From positions 62,001 to 126,000 of the forward strand of contig VXIS01000076.1 in NCBI GenBank assembly GCA_008704415.1: DNA of 64,000 nucleotides, read 5' to 3'. The DNA comes from Sphaerosporella brunnea (Eukaryota; Ascomycota; Pezizomycetes; Pezizales; Pyronemataceae). Under the pieces are notes generated by a model that searched no databases, had not been told where the DNA came from, and was given only the letters and a program-made list of their open reading frames with translations. The position numbers and the translations under genes are program-made. Shown piece after piece: positions 1 through 10,819 of this stretch; the first letter of the stretch is position 1, and every line of letters starts with the position of its first letter.

Positions 1-189
1 TGTTCTTGGCGGTCAAATCGGCTCTCACAGTTGCCAGCTCACCAGCGAACGCAGTGTCACGATCGGTCAGCGCTTGAATGGACTCCGTGAGTTCCGCGTC
101 CTTCGCTGAGAGCTCAGTCACAGTCGCCTCATACTTGTCGTAGGTAACAAGGAGTTTCGCCTCCTCCGCATCTTGGATCCATTGCTGTT
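1..189 (-). CDS. Partial coiled-coil protein fragment, runs off left edge
   Basis: An uninterrupted minus-strand frame of about 63 codons covers this stretch. It is rich in Glu, Ala, Leu, Thr and Asp with heptad-like spacing (for example ELTESIQALTDRD), as in a long coiled coil. It has no start codon here. Its upstream side ends exactly where a hAT-type terminal repeat (CAGGGCTG) begins at 190, so the gene appears truncated or interrupted by that element. The other side continues beyond the window. Function cannot be assigned; a structural or cytoskeletal coiled-coil protein or a retroelement Gag are both possible. Confidence is moderate that it is coding and low for any role. Confidence 0.5.
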
Positions 190-365
190 CAGGGCTGCCA
201 ATAGACCGGCCAGTCCGGCTTTCGGCGCGAGCTGAACTTGTTTGAATCAAACGGGCTTTTCAAATCGAGGCCCGTTTGGACCAGGCATTTTGGACCGAGA
301 TCCAGGTGCCCACGGGCGCCGGACGGAATATGACATGTAGGCTCCCGTCGGGCCCGCCAGGCACC
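190..365 (-). mobile_element. Terminal fragment of the CAGGGC-type hAT MITE family
   Basis: Starts with CAGGGCTGCCAATAGACCGG and continues into the GTTTGGACCAGGC...CAGGTGCCCACGGGCGCC block shared with the copies at 25.2-26.1, 29.5-30.1, 37.3-38.0 and 54.8-55.6 kb. Only one end of the element is recognisable. It abuts the coiled-coil reading frame on its left. Confidence 0.6.
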
Positions 366-822
366 GCACCCGAATTATCTAACATTGTTTAAAGAACACA
401 AGAACCCCAAGATGACGTCAAACTGCGCCCCTAACGAGCTGGGTATTCCTTGCGAACTTTCCCTCGCGGAAATGAGACCGCCACATGAACACGTCCTCGG
501 CGACCAGGGAAACGGCCCGGCACACAAACACCCGTAGATAATGTCCCGGAATACCGATAACCGGCCAGGGATGCCGGGGTTTCGAGCACTTGGTGCGCTC
601 AGCGATTGCCCCGTGATCGGCACGATCGACATCCCGGCACAACCGGCACCCCCAGGCATCCAGACATTGACAACGTCGCCCGGAGCCTATCCGACAAGCG
701 CGACACGCGCCCCAGCCCGGCCTACTTTGTGGGGCCGCGTTTGCCCCACGGGCCGGCCCGTCTATTGGCACCCCTGTTGCTGTTTGCATGACTCGTTGAA
801 GGCGCGCGCGATATTTTTGATT

Positions 823-1391
823 TCAACGCTGTTGTGGCGACGCTCGTCCATCTTTCTTCAGTGTGCGAGCGCCGTCTTTGTGGTTCCCAAGGCAGGCGTC
901 AACAGCCTCGATCGCCTCCCCGACCGTGGCCGTGTTTACCACCGCAGACGCGGGTGAACTGGGGGTACACTGTCAGTGCATCGGTGTACCGATAGCGCAG
1001 GGAGTTCCCTTACCGCCACAAGGACCTCGCGCAACACGCGCTTGCAGTTCATCTCCTCCTGGTGGGTAAGCGTCTGAGTGTTGGCGGGTTCGGTGTACTG
1101 CTGGAGGGCGTCCCTGAGCGCCTTGGTAACCTCTGTGATCGCCGGCTCTCGACCTGTGACGGTGACCGTTCTAAAGACCGCGTCATCTGCGAGACCCACC
1201 TGCGCAATGATGGCGGAACCGATGGTGTCGATCGCGTCGCATCGCTCTTGATCATCGTTTCGGAGGCGCTTAGGGGTGCGCTCAACTTGAAGAGACTCGC
1301 CGTCGCGCTTGGTGCCGATGAGGCTGATGTCCCTCGTCGTCGCTTCAGCCAGGACTGCAAAGCCCGAGCGGTTACCGGTACGTGCGGCCAT
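823..1391 (-). CDS. Small spliced hypothetical protein
   Basis: The ATG at 1391 has a favourable context (ATCGCGATGGCC) and follows a pyrimidine-rich leader, as in genuine fungal genes. The first 126 codons end at 1014, right before a GTAAGG donor. A 44-bp intron (970-1013) ending ACAG leads in frame to a second exon (969-823) that reads well (NTATVGEAIEAVDACL) and gives about 174 residues. Without splicing the frame closes at 936. The protein is polar with no family I recognise. Telomere-type TTAGGGTTA repeats lie 200-300 bp upstream of the start. The intron is short and lacks a well-spaced branch site (an alternative acceptor lies 11 bp further on), so the splice is inferred. Gene existence is moderately supported; function is unknown. 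Confidence 0.45.
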
Positions 1392-1603
1392 CGCGATGTT
1401 GACAGCAGTGGTGGTGGAGATAGGGGCAGTATGCGAGATGGAGGTGTTGAAGATTGCGGTGCGTGTGATGAAAGGTTTGGGGGGGTGGGAGAGGGGTCAC
1501 GAAGTAGATGCGACGTGTTGTGGGCAGGGCTGAGAGGGTTTAGAAAGACCTGCGGGTGGCGTGGTTAGGTTTGACTGCGCTGCGGCTCAGCCCGATGATG
1601 GAC

Positions 1604-1690
1604 TTAGGGTTAGCGACTCTGCCGCATCACAGAAAGTAACTCGGCGGCTCTCCGCGGTTTTGCTCGATCGATGCGTTAGGGTTAGGGTTA
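1604..1690 (+). repeat. Interstitial telomere-type repeats
   Basis: TTAGGGTTA occurs at 1604-1612 and TTAGGGTTAGGGTTA at 1676-1690. TTAGGG is the telomere unit of most filamentous fungi. Two and a half units are too few for a telomere, but they could be a telomere-healing scar or a binding site for a TRF/Tbf1-type regulator. Confidence 0.7.
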
Positions 1691-2519
1691 TCATCGCAGC
1701 GCGCGTAGGGTTGAACTCCGAATGCAAAAAATGCCGGGTCGAGCTGGTATTGGCCGGCGAGGAGGCCCAGACAACAGCGTCCCACAGGATACCGATGAAG
1801 AGGAGACCCGCGGAGAGGTCAGTTTGGTGCGCGGACATCGCGGGCGACCGTGCTCGCCCATGATATGCACCGGTCTCCACGATTCCGCGCTGCAACACCG
1901 CCTGTGATCAGACGATGCCGCGGCCGCGAAGGATCGTCAACCCGTTCCATGTTGAGGGCACGGCCGTTATGTCCACTCGTCTGGGACCGCAGTTGCTGGT
2001 GGCAATGAGGTTCCCCTGATGCCTGTCGTGCAGGCTTCCGCCACCGGAATGAGCCCTCGCGTGCCGGATAGAGGAAAGATTTGGCAGCCAGCCAGCCATG
2101 GGGCGGTTTGTGGCTTTGAAGGAAGCTTCCACGATCAGAGTGCGGCCATGCCGGTCACGATCCGGCACTTTGAACCGCCTCCAATGCCGCGCACGGGTCG
2201 ATTTGCATGTCGATATACGTCATCCACAAAAGCTCAGATATCACCGCCAATGCTTCGTCAAGCTCCAGCGGTCCGCAACCCCCGCTATTTGGTCGTATTC
2301 AAGCTGCTGCGCCAGGCTCATAACCCGTACATCACTTATCAAGAAGGTCACCCAAAATCTCAGGGAACCACTCTGGTGCCAATTTCACCCAATATGGGCG
2401 CACCGGGGAGAATGATACCCTGTGATCCATATGGGAGTGACTGTATCGAGTGATGGTGCCTTGCAGGCGAAAAAAATAGCCCTAACACCTGTAAAGCACG
2501 CCCGACAACGACCACTATC

Positions 2520-2790
2520 TGTCTGCCATTCCCCAACCACCTCCATCCCCCTTCAGTGCCATCTCCTTGCAACCCTACCCCCCTCTCCCCTATCGCGAAG
2601 ATCTCATCTCACCTATCCTACCATCCCACTACCGCCTCCATCCACTTCCGAGCTTGCCAGCGACCATCTCCATAGAACCTCGTTGCAACTCCCACCCCAC
2701 CCCACTCCATCGCGAAGCGCGCATTTATCCCATCTCACGACCACTCCCACCACCGGCATCTCCCATCAGCACTAGCCCGCGCTCCCACCC
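2520..2790 (+). other. Strand-asymmetric polypyrimidine tract
   Basis: About 270 bp in which the plus strand is dominated by C and T with scattered CCCA/CCTC blocks and few G. Several overlapping frames stay open only because stop codons are rare in such composition, so I do not call genes here. Apart from this tract and some weak open frames, nothing could be identified between 1.7 and 3.0 kb. Confidence 0.5.
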
Positions 2791-3147
2791 AAGCCATTCA
2801 GACGCAGACGCGGAAGGATCGCTCTGCGCAACAGCTCGTGCTGCACGGCCATAAATCAGCGTCGCGTGAGCCGATAGACTGCCCCAGCAACCGCATAGGA
2901 GTCATGCGAACGGTCCAGCAGTAAACCCGCCCTCCCGCCTTCACCGACAATTGAACCTCGCCCGCTAAATACCACCGCAGCATGACACTCTTCAACTACT
3001 CGCCCGACGTCAAGCGACACGCACCGAGGCTGCAGTCATGCCTGGCGCCGAACACAGACAAACCGTTCCTCGCCGCTACCTTCGCCACGCTTCCCAGATG
3101 CGCCATGTTCCAAGCCGCCTCCGCCGGTGTCAATCGTCGCATGCCGG

Positions 3148-3290
3148 TGCCGATTCTCTTCGACCACACAGGCACTGTTGATGTGTGATGCTCGCTCGTC
3201 CTGGCTCCTCTCCAGACTGCCGGTGCCGATTGTCTTCGAACACAGATGCACTGTTGATGCGCCCTCGTCCAGGCTGCTCTCCGACTGCCG
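3148..3290 (+). repeat. 71-bp imperfect tandem duplication
   Basis: The block beginning CCGGTGCCGATTCTCTTCGA at 3148 recurs at 3219 (CCGGTGCCGATTGTCTTCGA), each running to CACTGTTGATG. Two adjacent units are clear. The duplication lies upstream of the degenerate gene pair at 3.4-5.3 kb. Confidence 0.65.
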
Positions 3291-3639
3291 CTGTCCCGCC
3301 GACGTTGCAGCTGCTGCCGAATGATACCGGCAAATCCGAAGCCAAGAAGAAGACCGCTTGGTGTGAGCTACTCGGTCTACGCTACGAAGACCACTTGGTG
3401 TGCTCAGCTGCACGAACACGGTCACTCAGGTCATCGCCAATGCCAGTGCGGGGTATGAGCAGACTACCAACCGTCAATGCGACACCTGCAGAAGCCTGGC
3501 CGCGCTATCACAAACAAGACTTCAGCCGGCCATCCAGTTACCGACGTGGACGAAGACCGTGGCGAACGGCGTCTCTCCGCTGGCGTTCTCCCTGGTTGCC
3601 GAGGCTTCTTGGTCTTGCACCTCTACCACCCACGTGCGC

Positions 3640-4136
3640 GTCTGCTCATATCAAACACGATGTACAACGCGGTCGAAGGATTTTGCGAGAACGAAAGCTC
3701 CGCTGCGCTTGTTCTATGTGCTTACTGTGGCACCAGACCCCGTCCACGATCGTGGACAGCAGAACGACTCCGTTGTCGATGTGGCTCAGAGTTCGGTGGT
3801 GGTTCAAGATCCGGCGCGTGAGGATGTGCAAGTCCCTCAGGGTCCGGTGGTGGTTCAAGATTCGTTCCCTCGGGGTGTTCAGGTAGCTCAGGGTCCGGTG
3901 GCTCTACCGGCGAAATCGACACAATCGAAGCCCGTGTGCACATTTTGCGGTTGCGCGAGGACAACACCATGCAGCTGATGCGCCACGTGCTGTCGGTCGA
4001 AGGCGTCAACTTCGGGATCATGGTGTTTGACAACTGTGTCTGCACATTTGATGATGGAGTTCGCGTGCGCATTGGGCGACGAGAGCAATCACAAACTGCG
4101 AGGAGGCTCTGGGGCACAGGGGGGGCTGTGCTCTGA
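3640..4136 (+). pseudogene. Copy 1 of a duplicated unknown gene (degenerate)
   Basis: Plus-strand coding remnants include NTMYNAVEGFCENE near 3655-3700, a Gly/Ser-rich linker, and RLREDNTMQLMRHVLSVEGV near 3945-4010. The same ordered blocks recur in copy 2 (about 5025-5325) with substitutions typical of diverged protein (HAMDNTVEGFC; CREDNLMQLMHHALLLDGV). The blocks lie in different frames in each copy, so frameshifts or unrecognised introns are present. Two near-repeats of GGTCCGGTGGTGGTTCAAGA at 3790-3870 encode the linker. I do not recognise the family. The upstream DNA from about 3360 (ACGACCACTYGGTG) also matches between copies. Confidence 0.4.
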
Positions 4137-4689
4137 GAAACGGGTTCAATCTTTCGCGGCAGTTCCTGATTGTATGTAAACAAAAAAATTGAAACGATAG
4201 GCGATGCCGGTCATCATTGGTGGTTTCTACGTGGTGCGTGTATGATGTTGAGCCTGCGTCAAGCAATGGTAAGTAGTCGCAAGGGAAGTAGTCTCGGCGG
4301 GCTCGAGATGGCCGCACGCAGGCTAGCTACCTCCGCGCCAGAAATGTGTTTCATTGCACTTCGCAAGGGGACCAGGGCCTGGAGATGAAAAACGCAACCA
4401 TCGCCTTTCGCCCTGGGGCAACATACATCGTTCATCTGCATTCCAATATCCAACGCTGTGTGTCTCCCACCGGTTCGGTTAGGATGGTCAGGGAGCTGCG
4501 GCGGGGCCTCGTTAAGGACGCTGGGGCTGGATGGAGGCCCCCAGTATGTTTTTTGATCACACACGATGTCTTTCCCGCGATTCCACGCGCGCGATATGCA
4601 CTTCGTACAATCCACGGTTTTGGGCAGCACCTGCCTAGCTTGCATACTGGTCCTTGGTCAACCAAATTGAAGCATTCAGTCCCCGGACT

Positions 4690-5325
4690 CCGGGTGCACT
4701 ACGACGACCACTCGGTGCGTGCTACACAAATGCTGGCACAGGTACACCAGCTTGAACATCGTAATCACCGGCATGGCCACACAATGCTTAGTGCGACACG
4801 TGCAGAAGCCCGGCTTCGCAGACAGTGGCCACCAGCAACAGGTGCAATAGCGCGGACGGCATTCCGCTGGTCAAGCCGTCCGCCGCCCATCTCATCACCG
4901 AGGCAAACAAAGGACAGTCTTGGCTGGCACCTCAACGCTGGCCTGCGGCCTAGCGGCAGAGCATTCTTGAGGGACGGCAATGTCTTCCCCATCCACCACT
5001 CACGCACCCGTCTGCCGTGCGCCTTCATCTCACACGCTATGGACAACACCGTAGAAGGCTTTTGCCAGATTGAGACGCAGCTGATGGAACTCGCCGCCAC
5101 GAGAACGGCGAGAATGCACCTCGGGAGGATACCGTATGACGAGCTTGAAACAACAATTTTGCTTCACCGCGAATCTACCGGCAATACAGACACGATTCAA
5201 AGCAGCGCACATCGCGCGGTGCCGCGAAGACAACCTGATGCAGCTGATGCACCACGCACTGCTTCTGGATGGCGTCGCGTGCGGGACGATGGTCTTCACG
5301 CGAGATGTCTGTGCTGTTGTATAAT
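4690..5325 (+). pseudogene. Copy 2 of the duplicated unknown gene (degenerate)
   Basis: Related to the 3.36-4.1 kb copy across several short blocks: ACGACGACCACTCGGTG at about 4699, the VEGFC block near 5045, and REDNLMQLM near 5229-5260 followed by a stop after DVCAVV. A long open frame on this strand (4346-5404) overlaps it but switches between the conserved blocks, so the ancestral gene is broken or spliced. Function is unknown. Confidence 0.35.
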
Positions 5326-5501
5326 TATTAGGCTGCAAACGTATGTAACGAGAGCGAACAGAAACTGGCGGGAGGTTTTGGCGTGTTCGCAAATACAAAA
5401 TTAGCTGAGCAAGGTAACAAACGAGGTATGGATTGCTCACATGTCCGGTCAGGGGAAATTGACAAAGCACTGGTTCTCGGGTACGGGTCCGTTGCAATGG
5501 T

Positions 5502-5906
5502 GTGGGTGAAGTGAACGAACGGAGGGCGTCCAATATATTGCACATCCAGAAGCGTTGGGCGCCCGCCGCTGCTCCCAAAACAAATGAATGCAACGGGTTC
5601 GAATCGATCTATCATCCGCATACATCAGATGCCGCTGGGAACCGCGAGTGGCAGCAGTTCACAACTGAGCGAGCCGACAGTGTCCGGATAGTGGAGGGCG
5701 GAAGGTCTGCCATAATCTGTCTAAGCTGCATGCAGGCAATGAATGTGATTGTACACACACAACCAAGTATATGGAAGGTGTATGGGGTGCAATCAATCGA
5801 GGCCAGCGTCATTGGCCTATCGATCACAGCGATCATGATCTCAACAGCTGACAACAGCGATTTCACCTGCTCTGCCGGCAAGGTCAGGGATTTCTTTACC
5901 CCTTGA
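5502..5906 (+). CDS. Hypothetical open frame, weak
   Basis: A 134-codon plus-strand frame (for example NREWQQFTTERADSVRIVEGG) has coding-like composition, but the opposite strand is also open over 5612-5917 with equally plausible residues. No promoter, splice sites or domain are recognised, so strand and reality are uncertain. Nothing else was identified between 5.9 and 6.6 kb. Confidence 0.2.
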   Translation: MGEVNERRASNILHIQKRWAPAAAPKTNECNGFESIYHPHTSDAAGNREWQQFTTERADSVRIVEGGRSAIICLSCMQAMNVIVHTQPSIWKVYGVQSIEASVIGLSITAIMISTADNSDFTCSAGKVRDFFTP

Positions 5907-6839
5907 TGGACAGACACGGCCTTTATTCTGGCACGGCTACTTCCACAGCTTCCTCACGAAATGTGGTCAGTCAAACAAATATAGTTTCCTCTGCATTCTA
6001 GGTGACCCATCCTTTTCGGTCCGCCTTGAAGTGCATCACGCTTTCGCACAGCGTCGAACCCTCAAAATTGGGGTTTCGTTCGATTTTCCCGCCAACCATA
6101 ACCCTATAAACCTATCCCCGCGTTTGCAGGATTCTGAATTGCGATAAATCAAACCAATCAGCCGATCTCCCTGCGTTGACACACACCGCGCTAGGGCGGG
6201 TGACATGCAGCATCACACCATGGGATGCACGTTCTGTGGAAGAAGAGCTGCGCAAGAAGTTGTGCGGGTGGCGATGGCGGTTGGTTGAGGGGGTTTTGAT
6301 GGAGAAAACGGATAACAACGTATTCAGCAGCTTCTGCCGTAGGTCACGGTGGGGGCGTCCGTGGCGGCGGAGTATGATGCATCATCACCATATGAAGGCG
6401 GCTCAGAGGAGGTATTTTGACTCGCACCTGGCAGCCTTGCATTTGCGTTGTCGTTACAGTCCTGATTCTTTCTTTTGCCTTGTTTACTATCCTGCCCTGT
6501 TGCATTTCGGGTTCACGTAGATCGCTCATGAGAGAGTATTAAAATGTAGGTATCACAAGATAATTGTAGCGCAGGATAAGGGCATCATCGTTCATGATGG
6601 AATACGGACCACCGACATCATCATTCACCAAGCGCACCATGCTGTGTGCAGTGGTGAGCTGAGCTGAGCCTGCAAAGCTCGAGCTTCAGTTCGAGCTGCC
6701 ATTCTATTTCCAACGCCGGAGGAGGTCAAACCAAGCCACATTCCACCCGCGTTTGGACACAAAAAACCTCGTACGCAGCGTAATAAGCGTATGTCTGGCA
6801 TGTCAGACCCAGAGACAAAGCGTCCAAGGGCTCGTTTTT

Positions 6840-6990
6840 GCTCGGCGTGCATTTCCGCCGCCTGAAAGCCATCCGCCTGCGCTGGGACAGACCCCGTTGT
6901 GTTGACCTCCATCGCATCCTCCTGCTTGTCGATGCGGTCAGTGAGTCCGGAGAGATCCCAATCGTTCACACGGTTCTGCTCCCACCCTAC
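6840..6990 (-). pseudogene. Fragment homologous to the 62.76-62.92 kb region
   Basis: On the minus strand this segment reads DWDLSGLTDR...QEDAMEV. The plus strand at 62760-62830 reads NRDLYGLSHS...QQDAMEV, and the DNA between them is clearly related (GGGATCTCT.CGGACTCA; AGGATGCGATGGAGGT). Both lie in open but unassignable frames. They are probably remnants of one dispersed repeat, perhaps the 5' exon of a transposon gene. Confidence 0.4.
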
Positions 6991-7166
6991 CACCATGACG
7001 ATTGGCGAAAGGCGTTTGCATGGAATGTGAGGGTCAGGACAGCTTATGGGGAGCATAACAGCTCACTGGGAACGATGGAGGTGGGAATCGTAAGATTAAT
7101 GCGTGCACTTATTGCAACCATGGGATAGTCATGTCCATCTGCTTTCCACCCAGATGGGCAGGTGGT

Positions 7167-7370
7167 TGTTGGAAAAGGATTTCGGGTGAAGGATTTTCGG
7201 GTGGAGACCGTGGGTCTAGATTTCCTGTTTCCGTTTGCCGTAGTTTGATAGTTGTCCTTTCCTGTTGTTTTGCCCACGCGGCGCTGTATATAGAGGCCCG
7301 ACGCTCGCCCTCCGGTGTCGAAAAACACAAGACTAAGCTTTATATCCTCTCTCAACCTCGTCATTCAACA
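7167..7370 (+). mobile_element. Solo LTR (204 bp) with perfect 5-bp target duplication
   Basis: Begins TGTTGG and ends TCAACA, and is flanked by identical GTGGT pentamers (7162-7166 and 7371-7375). It shares GGAAAAGGATTTCGGGTG, the GCCCACGCGG.GCTGTA block and CAACCTCGTC with the LTR at 27510-27725 that follows a Copia pol fragment, which assigns it to the same Ty1/Copia family. No internal region remains, as expected after LTR-LTR recombination. Confidence 0.85.
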
Positions 7371-7797
7371 GTGGTCACGGAAGCGAATGCGTTTTCAGAA
7401 TCGTCGTGGAATTGGGGCGACTTTCGTGGTCACACGCCGGACGAACCGATCGACTTTCGTATGTTGCACCATCAAATATAACATCTACCCGCACCAAATG
7501 GCTCCAGCCAAAGCTCGCCTCACAGCGCAACCGGCGTGAGCCAGCTTGGCTCTGGTTGTGTCTTGGTGACGTCAGGCAGCCACATGATTGCTTCGTGCGA
7601 ACGAATATTTGCATGGCGTTGATGGCACCGCGTTGGCGGCACATATGCTGCGGAGCTGACAGGTCGTTGTTTTCAAACACCCTCATTCATTGAAGCAGCC
7701 AGCGATCTCATTACCTGCTTTGCGTTCTATTGTGCGAAAACGTCAAATGCAAGAATAGGTTACAGGTACAAGGGTCGGGTCCAAGCCCTTGGAGGAC

Positions 7798-7806
7798 TAT
7801 ATATTT
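7798..7806 (+). promoter_or_regulatory. TATA box of the 7.9-kb gene
   Basis: TATATATTT lies about 80 bp upstream of the ATG at 7886 and is followed by a C/T- and A-rich leader with almost no G (CATCCCTCCTCGTCACCTC...), the usual layout of a fungal core promoter and 5' UTR. Confidence 0.6.
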
Positions 7807-7885
7807 CGCGCATCCCTCCTCGTCACCTCTATCAACATCTTCCTTCACAACTACCACCCACAGCATAACTCACAGAAAAGACATC

Positions 7886-8719
7886 ATGCAATCCGACCCC
7901 GCCCTGCAAGCCGCTCTTCACACTTATAGTGTGGCGGTCCAGCGCTACAAGATGCTTGCAGAGCTCCTTCCTGGTACTCTTCGGCCATCCGTGCTGAGGC
8001 GCTTTCAGCACCGCCAAAAGAGGTGGGCAATCGAACGTCGCTCCGCTGAGGTGAAAAAGGTCATCGCGCGTATGGAGAGGCAGCTGGCAGGACTGCAGCC
8101 ACAGGTTGCACCTCAACTTGCCACTCCTATTGTGCCAATCGCCCCACAGGATGGTCTTGTCGAAGTCAACGTCGCGTCCACCGCGGCTGAGGTGATGCGA
8201 TTCAACAGCGGCCAGCCACGCCGTCCCACGGTCATCACCCATCACGCTCGTAGCGTCGCCCCCGAGAGCATGGAAGCTAAGGGCCAGGGCAAGCCGGCTT
8301 CATTCGATGACTTCACAACCGGCACGAAGTCCTCCGTCGTTGGCCCCCTAAAGACTGGGGACTCCCCAGACAATGCGGCCTTGTTTGTTTTCAACAGCCC
8401 CCCCGATTCCACCCTCTTCCGCCCCGCCTCGGACCCGAAAAACTACATGTCACACGATGGCAGTGAAGTTCCTTCCACCACGCCCAACATTATTGAATAT
8501 GAATTCTCCGCGGCCCAAGAGATCGATGCCGTCGTTCGTGTCGGGGTTGTATCCCCCGATGCAGCCATTCGGATGACTCGCGTAGTCGACAGGCTCAAGG
8601 CTGACGGAGCCAGTCCCGCCGTGTGGAAGACAGTGTATACCAGCTTCTTGCAGTGTATTCAGGAGGGAGCGACTTTCCCTGATACTGACTCCGGCTTGAT
8701 GAGCAACGGCAGTAACTGA
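7886..8719 (+). CDS. Intact hypothetical protein, 277 residues
   Basis: A single uninterrupted exon. I place the start at the ATG at 7886 rather than upstream, because the TATA box (7798) and pyrimidine-rich leader directly precede it. Residues about 20-75 are basic and helical with a Leu/Arg-rich stretch (KKVIARMERQLAGLQ) that could form a short coiled coil. The middle is Pro/Ser/Thr-rich and probably disordered. The C-terminus carries a compact helical part ending in SFLQCIQEGATFPDTDS. No signal peptide or membrane segment is seen. That tail loosely resembles the end of the transposase-derived protein at 13.3 kb (YREGATFGDAEY), which may be chance. I do not recognise a family; this is a good candidate for an expressed host gene or a domesticated element gene. 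Confidence 0.65.
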   Translation: MQSDPALQAALHTYSVAVQRYKMLAELLPGTLRPSVLRRFQHRQKRWAIERRSAEVKKVIARMERQLAGLQPQVAPQLATPIVPIAPQDGLVEVNVASTAAEVMRFNSGQPRRPTVITHHARSVAPESMEAKGQGKPASFDDFTTGTKSSVVGPLKTGDSPDNAALFVFNSPPDSTLFRPASDPKNYMSHDGSEVPSTTPNIIEYEFSAAQEIDAVVRVGVVSPDAAIRMTRVVDRLKADGASPAVWKTVYTSFLQCIQEGATFPDTDSGLMSNGSN

Positions 8720-10136
8720 GGATTTTGAGAAGGAAGCAGCAACCGCTACAGACGCATCGTGGTGGATGGCTTCTGTGGGTGCAATTTCCGGTTGGAGCAC
8801 ATGGTTTACCTATCCCATAATATTGAACTTTTGCTTTGCCTCCTGTACCCCTGAAACGTTCCGATGAATATGTGACTGCACTCGTTCTCCATGCACTGTG
8901 AAAAGCTCTCATAATTCCAATCCAAACTATTGACAAGGTGCACATTGCGTTCCGTGGGAACCTGGAAATCTGCAGCTGCGTAACACGCGTAGCATTGCGA
9001 ACAAGTTGGCAAATATGAACGATATGTCTCTGGAATGACCTCTATGGCTATCCTTCTGCACCGGATGCTGATGCCGTTTCAGAACAGTCGGGCCCTACGA
9101 TAGCTACCTCAATGCGGTCTGACGAGCTCTCTGGCCGGGAAACTGGATTGGATGCTGAAGGGAATGGAGTCGTGACTGGTAGCTGCGTTCCGTGGCAGTC
9201 CCATCTGGGGACCAGGATTCGTTGGGTTACGAGGTCAGTGAATTTGCAATATATGTGTTATCCAATTGAGATCAAGAGCGCCCAGCTGCGAGCACTCTGT
9301 TCGAACTGATGTCTTGTCACGACGGAAACTCAGGGGCGTGATGACGTGGAGGCGCCACTGTCCTCAAGCACACAATACCCTGCAATCCAGCTGCGAAATG
9401 AAACCCCTTCTTTCTAGCTAGTTCCATTCAATGTAGAATTTCGATCTCGCTCGATGAGAACGCCCTCTTACTACTTCCAGTCACAGGAACTGGGTTGCAA
9501 CACCCCCGTCACCATTCCCCGCAATGACGTTTTGCTTCGCTGTTATATAGCCTCCGGGGAGCCAGAATTTGCCTGCGTCTCGTGCTGCCTCGACATCTCC
9601 GAGGTCTTCATAGCTGTGTAAAACCTTCTGAAACCTTGCAGTCAATGCTGCTCAGTATGGAATCCCATATCTACCTGATATCACCAGCGGCTACGAGCAA
9701 AACAGCTCATGACGCCACGCGTGGCTGGATACAAAATTATTTGTGCTGTTTTCAAGTCATGCACAATGGTCTGTCAGTGTCTATCTCTAGCACCACACCT
9801 GCTGGATTCGCCCGACTGGTAACTCTACCGGTGTAGTGCCCGCCCGTTGGATTGCTGCGCAGCATAATTACTTCCCGGTACGGCTGCTGCCCACTAACGC
9901 ACTTCTCCGCATTAAGCGGTTCCGGAATGAAATGATCGAATTGAAGGATATAGCCGTGAACTGAATCTGTAACCTGACTTAACTACCATGGCATTCACCT
10001 GCAGACCCATTCTGGCTGCAGGTTATGGGTATTTGGACTATATTTTCTGAGGATCGATGTTGCGGTCACTTTGGCCCACAATCTACATACGGTCCAATGA
10101 TTCGAAGCGTGTTCTGCATAGACCACCGAGATTCCC
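8720..10136. other. No recognisable feature
   Basis: No convincing open frame, repeat or element end was seen here apart from short chance ORFs. It lies between the 277-residue gene and the minisatellite that starts near 10137. Confidence 0.4.
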
Positions 10137-10446
10137 TACACAACTGACCACTCAAATGTAATCTCACACCAATACCCTTCACAAACAATCACTCGCATGT
10201 AATATCATCCACAACCAATGACTCGCATTTGATCTCACTGTGTTTTTCCACACAACCAATGACTCGCATGTGATACTGTGCACAACCAATCACTCGCATG
10301 TAATCTCACCGAAATTCCATACACAAACAATCACTCACATGTAATACCGTGCACAACCAATGACTCGCATGTAATCTCACCGTAATTCCATGCACAAACA
10401 ATCACTCACATGTAATTCCCTGCACAACCAATCACTCGTTTGTAAT
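10137..10446 (-). repeat. CATGTAAT minisatellite, array A (left part)
   Basis: Repeats of the type CACAACCAATCACTCGCATGTAAT alternate short (about 30 bp) and longer (about 41 bp, containing CTCACCG.AATTCC) monomers. The array resumes at 11865 after a hAT insertion. The same repeat occurs in the opposite orientation at 32.7-34.1 and 51.6-51.8 kb. Confidence 0.8.
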
Positions 10447-10819
10447 TAGGGATGGACAAATCTCAATCCGCTACGGTAGCGTATGGTAGCCTACAATAGG
10501 TGATTGTTTGATACGTATCATATACAAGCCGCGGACTGACGTCATGATAGCAATTCCAGCGGGATGGCGGGAAAGCACGGGCACGGGCGCGCAGAGTGCA
10601 TGCTGCTGGGCCGCACAAGGAACGGGCATACTGCTCAGCGAGGTCGCGCAAAAGGACTGTCAACTTAAACTACTATACCGCGGCATGAGGCCCAGAATCA
10701 TCATTCAGTGCGGCCCAACCCAATCTGGTGCAAAAACTACGCCGTTTTCGAACGATGCGAGCCGCAACAGCCCCTCCTCCAACAGTGTATCGTCACCGCA
10801 TCTATGCCAGTTCCTAGCA

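Noticed and set aside
1604..1690. True telomere
   Set aside because: Only two and a half TTAGGG units, with unrelated sequence continuing on both sides.
2422..2854. Pro/Ser/His-rich plus-strand ORFs
   Set aside because: They are products of the polypyrimidine tract; no start context or domain was seen.
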